From Burkholderia sp. HI2500 (GTDB lineage Bacteria; Pseudomonadota; Gammaproteobacteria; Burkholderiales; Burkholderiaceae), in NCBI RefSeq assembly GCF_002223055.1, contig NZ_NKFL01000005.1, forward strand, positions 806,001-870,000: a DNA stretch of 64,000 nt, written 5' to 3'. Of the stretch, positions 60,758 through 64,000 are shown in pieces. The translations under genes and the position numbers were made by a program. Each line of letters starts with the position of its first letter. Position 1 is the stretch's first letter. The notes below the pieces were generated by a model, which was not told the origin of the DNA, made no database searches, and worked only from the letters and a program-made list of their open reading frames with translations.

Positions 60758-61183
60758 TTACGAGCCGATCGTCAGCGTCTTGAGCATCAGCGTCTTCGCG
60801 GTGTTCAGCGTCTCGACGTTGGCCTGGTACGAGCGCGATGCCGAGATCATGTTCACCATCTCCTGCACCGGATCGACGTTCGGCATCTGCACGTAGCCGT
60901 TCGAATCGGCGGCCGGGTTCGACGGGTCGTAGGTCGACTTCATCGGCGACGGGTCGTCCATCACCTTCGTCACGCGCACGCCGCCCACGCCCTGGCCGGA
61001 CGCGGTGCGCGCGCCGCCGATCGGGTCGGTCGCGAACACGACCTGCTTGGCCTTGTACGGCTTGCCGTCGGGGCCGGTCGCGCTGTCGGCGTTCGCGAGG
61101 TTCGACGCGGTGACGTTCAGGCGCTGCGACTGCGCGGACAGCGCCGAGCCGGCGACGCCGAAGATGTTCATCAACGAAGGCAT
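60758..61183 (-). CDS. flgC: Flagellar proximal rod protein
   Basis: A 141-residue rod protein, close to the E. coli length (134). [50 protein letters not shown] is typical. The C-terminus [39 protein letters not shown] carries the rod-protein helix. Confidence 0.96.
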   Translation of the reverse strand: MPSLMNIFGVAGSALSAQSQRLNVTASNLANADSATGPDGKPYKAKQVVFATDPIGGARTASGQGVGGVRVTKVMDDPSPMKSTYDPSNPAADSNGYVQMPNVDPVQEMVNMISASRSYQANVETLNTAKTLMLKTLTIGS

Positions 61184-61223
61184 GGAAGCTCCTTTTGCTC
61201 GGATTCGGCGGCGGTGCGCGCCA

Positions 61224-61712
61224 TCACTGGTTCGACGTGATCGCGGCGATCATCGCCTTGATCTGCTGGGTCATCACGGTCATCCCGGTCTGGTAGTGCA
61301 GCGCGTTGTTCGCGAACTGCACGCGCTCGACGTCGAGATCGACCGTGTTGCCGTCGAGCGCCGGCTGCAGCGGCATCCGGTACTGCGCACGGCCGTAGTC
61401 GTCCGACGGGCCGCCCGTCGGGATCAGCTTCGCGGTGCCGGCCATGTGGCCCGCCGCCGTCGACACCATCGACATCCCGTTCGTCACGCCGGCCGGCTGC
61501 GCCATCGGCAGTTGCGCCGCGTTGCTCGGCGCGAGGCCGCCGCCCGCCTGCTTCAGCGAGCGTGCGAGCGTCGACGCGAAATCGACGTCGCGGGCCTGGT
61601 AGCCGGGCGTGTCGGAGTTCGCGATGTTCGACGACAGCAGTTCCTGCCGGTAGGCGCGCACGTCCAGCGCCTGTCGGCCGAACGCGAATTCCGCATCGAG
61701 TTTGTCCAGCAT
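61224..61712 (-). CDS. flgB: Flagellar proximal rod protein
   Basis: A 162-residue rod protein. [46 protein letters not shown] is the FlgB N-terminus. [35 protein letters not shown] is the C-terminal helix. I set the start at 61712, with GGAGAG nine bases ahead; the open frame continues 35 codons upstream without family similarity. It is the first gene of the flgB-J rod/hook operon and divergent from flgA. Confidence 0.95.
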   Translation of the reverse strand: MLDKLDAEFAFGRQALDVRAYRQELLSSNIANSDTPGYQARDVDFASTLARSLKQAGGGLAPSNAAQLPMAQPAGVTNGMSMVSTAAGHMAGTAKLIPTGGPSDDYGRAQYRMPLQPALDGNTVDLDVERVQFANNALHYQTGMTVMTQQIKAMIAAITSNQ

Positions 61713-61857
61713 GTGTGCGTCTCTCCGTATGAAGCGCTGCACGCCCCTCGCGCCGGATGGCGACTCGAGAGGCTTTTTTCCATGACAGCGATGGTAGGCG
61801 TCGGACGCAACCGGCAATCGGGCGAATAACGCGGCAAAGGCCCCCTCTATTCATCGT

Positions 61858-61884
61858 TTGCGCGACCGCCCCGCTCCCTAGAAT
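61858..61884 (+). promoter_or_regulatory. Candidate sigma-70-like promoter of flgA
   Basis: TTGCGC (61858-61863) or TTTGCG (61857-61862) and TAGAAT (61879-61884), 15-16 bp apart, 33 bp upstream of the flgA ATG. The -10 box is good and the -35 is weak. No sigma-28 or sigma-54 match was found in the flgB-flgA gap. Confidence 0.4.
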
Positions 61885-61916
61885 GCGAAGCGGAGCAACG
61901 GATCGGGGATACGGCG

Positions 61917-63206
61917 ATGACTGGCAGCGCACTTCGCGGAAGGAACGGGCGGCTCACGCACGTCCGGCGTGCGTTTGCGCTCGCCGCGGCGCTGTGGATC
62001 GCCGCCCCGGCCGCGCACGCGGACGACGCGATGATCGTGATTCCGGGGCGCGGCGAGACGGCCGAAACCGCGCTCGCGCACGCCAATGCGGCGAGCGGCG
62101 GGCAGTTCGGCGGGAATGCGGCGAACGGCGCGAATGCGGCGACGGCGCCGGGTTCGGGCCTGGCGCCGGACACGGGTCGTGCCGCGAGCGGCGCGGGTGC
62201 GGGTGCCGCCGGCGCGTCCGGCGCCGGCTACGCGGCGCAACCGGCCGGCACGATGGTCGTGACGACCGTCCCGCCGCCGGCTCCTGCGCCAGCCGCAGCG
62301 CCGCGCCCTGTCTATGCAGCCGCCCGCATGAATGCCGGAACCGGATATGGCGCGCCGCGCGCCGCCGATCCGAACGCGATCGCGACGGTCGTCGCCGGCA
62401 CGGCCGAACCCGCATCGAATCCCGTACGGCCGGCCCCGCAGCCGGCCATGACCGCGCGCCTGGCGGCGGCTCGCGCCGCGTCCGCCGCGCCGGCGCCGCG
62501 CGCCGTCCCGGTTTCCTCGAACCCAGCCCCGGCGGCCAATGCCGCCAATGCCGCCACCGCGGCCCAGCCCGCGACACCGCCCGGCCAGCAGGATCCCGAG
62601 TCGATCCGCCGCACGGCCCTCGCCTTCCTGCAGCAGCAGGTCGCGGGCCTGCCCGGCAAGACCACCACGACGGTCACGACCGCGTTTCCGCGCGGGCTCG
62701 CCGCGTGCACGACGCTCGAGCCGTTCATGCCCACCGGCGCGCGCCTGTGGGGCCGCACGACGGTCGGCGTGCGCTGCGCGGGCGAACGGCCGTGGACCGT
62801 CTACCTGCAGGCGAAAGTCACCGTGCAGGCCACCTACTACGTCGCCGCGCGCCAGATCGCGCCCGGCGAGCCGCTTTCCGCGGCCGACCTGGTCGCCCGC
62901 GACGGCGACCTGACGGTGCTGCCGCTCGCGGTGATCACCGATCCGGCGCAGGCGATCGGCGCGACCGCGCTCGCGCGCATCTCGGCCGGGCTGCCGCTGC
63001 GGCAGGACCTGCTGAAGAGCGCGGCGTCGGTGTCGGCCGGCCAGACGGTGCGGGTGGTCGCGGCCGGGCCCGGTTTCACGATTTCGGCCGAGGGCAGCGC
63101 GCTGGCGAATGCGGCGCCCGGCCAGTCGGTGCGGGTACGGATGGCGGCAGGGCAGATCGTCACGGCGATCGTCAAGGACGCCGGCACCGTGGAAATTCCG
63201 CTATAG
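61917..63206 (+). CDS. flgA: Flagellar P-ring assembly chaperone, with long low-complexity insert
   Basis: A 429-residue FlgA, about twice the E. coli length (219). Signal peptide to about residue 36 (WIAAPAAHA-DD). Residues 55-225 are an Ala/Gly/Pro-rich linker (SGAGAGAAGASGAGYAA, PAPAPAAAPRP) with no obvious fold. The conserved FlgA part starts near 226: QQDPESIRRTALAFLQQQVAGLPG, VGVRCAGERPWTVYLQAKVTVQATYYVAARQI, a SAF domain APGEPLSAADLVARDGDLTVLP, and the C-terminal GQSVRVRMAAGQIVTAIVKDAGTVEIPL. It escorts FlgI for P-ring assembly in the periplasm. It is divergent from flgB and upstream of flgM. Confidence 0.93.
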   Translation: MTGSALRGRNGRLTHVRRAFALAAALWIAAPAAHADDAMIVIPGRGETAETALAHANAASGGQFGGNAANGANAATAPGSGLAPDTGRAASGAGAGAAGASGAGYAAQPAGTMVVTTVPPPAPAPAAAPRPVYAAARMNAGTGYGAPRAADPNAIATVVAGTAEPASNPVRPAPQPAMTARLAAARAASAAPAPRAVPVSSNPAPAANAANAATAAQPATPPGQQDPESIRRTALAFLQQQVAGLPGKTTTTVTTAFPRGLAACTTLEPFMPTGARLWGRTTVGVRCAGERPWTVYLQAKVTVQATYYVAARQIAPGEPLSAADLVARDGDLTVLPLAVITDPAQAIGATALARISAGLPLRQDLLKSAASVSAGQTVRVVAAGPGFTISAEGSALANAAPGQSVRVRMAAGQIVTAIVKDAGTVEIPL

Positions 63207-63269
63207 GGACGGATCTCACGGCAAGAATGTAAAGAATTGTTTATTCGGAGCATTTCGGGCTCGCGATGC

Positions 63270-63296
63270 TAAAGTTCGGGCCGACCCGGCCGTTAT
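63270..63296 (+). promoter_or_regulatory. Sigma-28 (FliA) promoter of flgM
   Basis: TAAAGTTC-N11-GCCGTTAT: 7 of 8 and 6 of 8 matches to TAAAGTTT-N11-GCCGATAA with exact spacing, 28 bp ahead of the flgM start codon. This fits the known late-class expression of flgM from FliA. Confidence 0.85.
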
Positions 63297-63324
63297 CTGG
63301 GTCAAACCGAACAGGAAACCCATC

Positions 63325-63654
63325 GTGAAGATCGATTCCACTCCGAACCCGAGCCCCCTGGCGCCGACCGGCAACGGCGCGACCCGTGCGCAATCCGGCA
63401 CGGCCTCGTCTTCGTCCGCGCAGGCGGCCGATGCGGGGTCGACCGGCGGCGACCGGAGCGTGAACCTGTCGGGTCTGTCCGGCCAGTTGCGCTCGGTATC
63501 CGCGTCCGGCAACGGCGATATCGACACGGGCCTGGTCCAGTCGATCAAGGACGCGCTGAACAACGGCACGCTGACGATCGACGCGAACAAGATCGCCGAC
63601 GGCGTATTGAATACCGCCCGAGAGCTGCTGCAGCAGCAGCGCCCGGGCAACTGA
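63325..63654 (+). CDS. flgM: Anti-sigma-28 factor
   Basis: A 109-residue FlgM. It starts with GTG (catcGTGAAGATCGATTCC, read as MKIDSTPNPSPLAP), with AGGAAA upstream; no ATG fits. The first half is disordered and rich in Ser, Ala and Thr. The C-terminal half, DIDTGLVQSIKDALNNGTLTIDANKIADGVLNTARELLQQQ, is the FliA-binding region. It holds FliA inactive until the hook is finished and FlgM is exported. A sigma-28 promoter at 63270-63296 gives feedback. flgN follows 70 bp downstream. Confidence 0.95.
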   Translation: MKIDSTPNPSPLAPTGNGATRAQSGTASSSSAQAADAGSTGGDRSVNLSGLSGQLRSVSASGNGDIDTGLVQSIKDALNNGTLTIDANKIADGVLNTARELLQQQRPGN

Positions 63655-63655
63655 A

Positions 63656-63675
63656 GCGGGCCTCGCGAGGCCCGC
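63656..63675. other. GC-rich hairpin between flgM and flgN
   Basis: A perfect 8-bp stem (gcgggcct-cgcg-aggcccgc) right after the flgM stop, followed by a run of C with no T-tract. It may stabilise or attenuate the message rather than terminate it. Confidence 0.55.
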
Positions 63676-63724
63676 CCCCCCGGTTTGCCGGCGCTACCCG
63701 CGCCGGCGCGACGAGCATGACGCG

Positions 63725-64000
63725 ATGAGAGAAGAGCTGCTGGCCACGGTCAACGACGAACACGCGACGGTCGAAGCGTTCGCGTCCCTGCTTGCGTACG
63801 AGGAAAAGGCGCTGACGACGGCGCAGCCGCTCGAGATGCTGCCCGGGATCGTTGAGAAGAAAAGCGAGCTGATCGACCGGCTCGCGCAGCTCGAACGCAC
63901 GCGCGACACCCAGCTTTCCGCACTCGGCTTTCCGGCCGGCAAGAAGGGGATGGACCAGGCCGCCGAGCGCGATGCCCGCCTCGCCGGCCGCTGGCAGTTG
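63725..64000 (+). CDS. flgN: Flagellar chaperone FlgN (partial, runs off the window)
   Basis: The first 92 codons are present (MREELLATVNDEHATVEAFASLLAYEEKAL...). The helical, Glu/Leu-rich pattern with heptads (TAQPLEMLPGIVEKKSELIDRLAQLERTRDTQLSALGFPAGKKGM) fits FlgN, the export chaperone for FlgK and FlgL. It is downstream of flgM, as in other Proteobacteria. No strong ribosome site is visible. The 3' end lies beyond the window. Confidence 0.88.
   Translation, partial: MREELLATVNDEHATVEAFASLLAYEEKALTTAQPLEMLPGIVEKKSELIDRLAQLERTRDTQLSALGFPAGKKGMDQAAERDARLAGRWQL

Noticed and set aside
61713..61916. Sigma-28 or sigma-54 promoter between flgB and flgA
   Set aside because: No pair of elements with correct spacing was found. 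Only a weak sigma-70-like site remains for flgA.

Overview
The window looks like chromosome 1 of a Burkholderia, probably of the cepacia complex. The evidence is very high GC with G/C-dominated third codon positions, two Burkholderia-type trimeric porins, a flgBCDEFGHIJ-ycgR-flgKL cluster divergent from flgAMN, a DUF3138 protein, and a putrescine locus that combines puu and pot genes. The assignment comes from gene content; no comparison was run.

Layout. 1-5.4 kb: a fluoroacetate-dehalogenase-like hydrolase, nitronate monooxygenase, a LysR regulator, a porin and a small secreted protein. 5.7-9 kb: a bile-acid-symporter-like transporter and an EAL-CBS-GGDEF c-di-GMP protein. 9.2-12.5 kb: a coupled operon of LacI regulator, mannose isomerase/epimerase and PfkB sugar kinase. 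12.5-19.8 kb: housekeeping genes (MidA-type methyltransferase, a pteridine-reductase-like SDR, folB, ttcA, glmU, glmS). 19.9-21.4 kb: a RelE/XRE toxin-antitoxin pair and two small genes. 21.4-23.2 kb: iron/copper genes (FTR1 permease, cupredoxin, CopZ-like chaperone).

23.2-38.9 kb is a putrescine import and gamma-glutamylation catabolic island: puuC and a PuuR-like regulator on the minus strand; puuD, puuA, an SpuC-like aminotransferase, potFGHI, a DUF3138 outer-membrane protein and two puuB paralogues on the plus strand. Putrescine is expected to enter through PotFGHI, be glutamylated by PuuA, oxidised by PuuB and PuuC, and released as GABA by PuuD, with the aminotransferase as a parallel route. 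The potG gene is broken here by an exact 127-bp tandem duplication that shifts the reading frame.

38.9-47 kb: glutathione reductase, a small acidic protein, a second porin, a DUF1275 membrane protein, a split chromate transporter with a divergent LysR gene, and a uracil/xanthine permease. 47.3-49.7 kb: a two-gene accessory operon (ATP-grasp ligase plus MFS exporter) with codon use unlike its neighbours, the best candidate for an undescribed system. 49.8-64 kb: the flagellar cluster. Three good sigma-28 (FliA) promoter matches lie ahead of flgK, ycgR and flgM. No tRNA, rRNA, CRISPR array, insertion sequence or prophage was seen.
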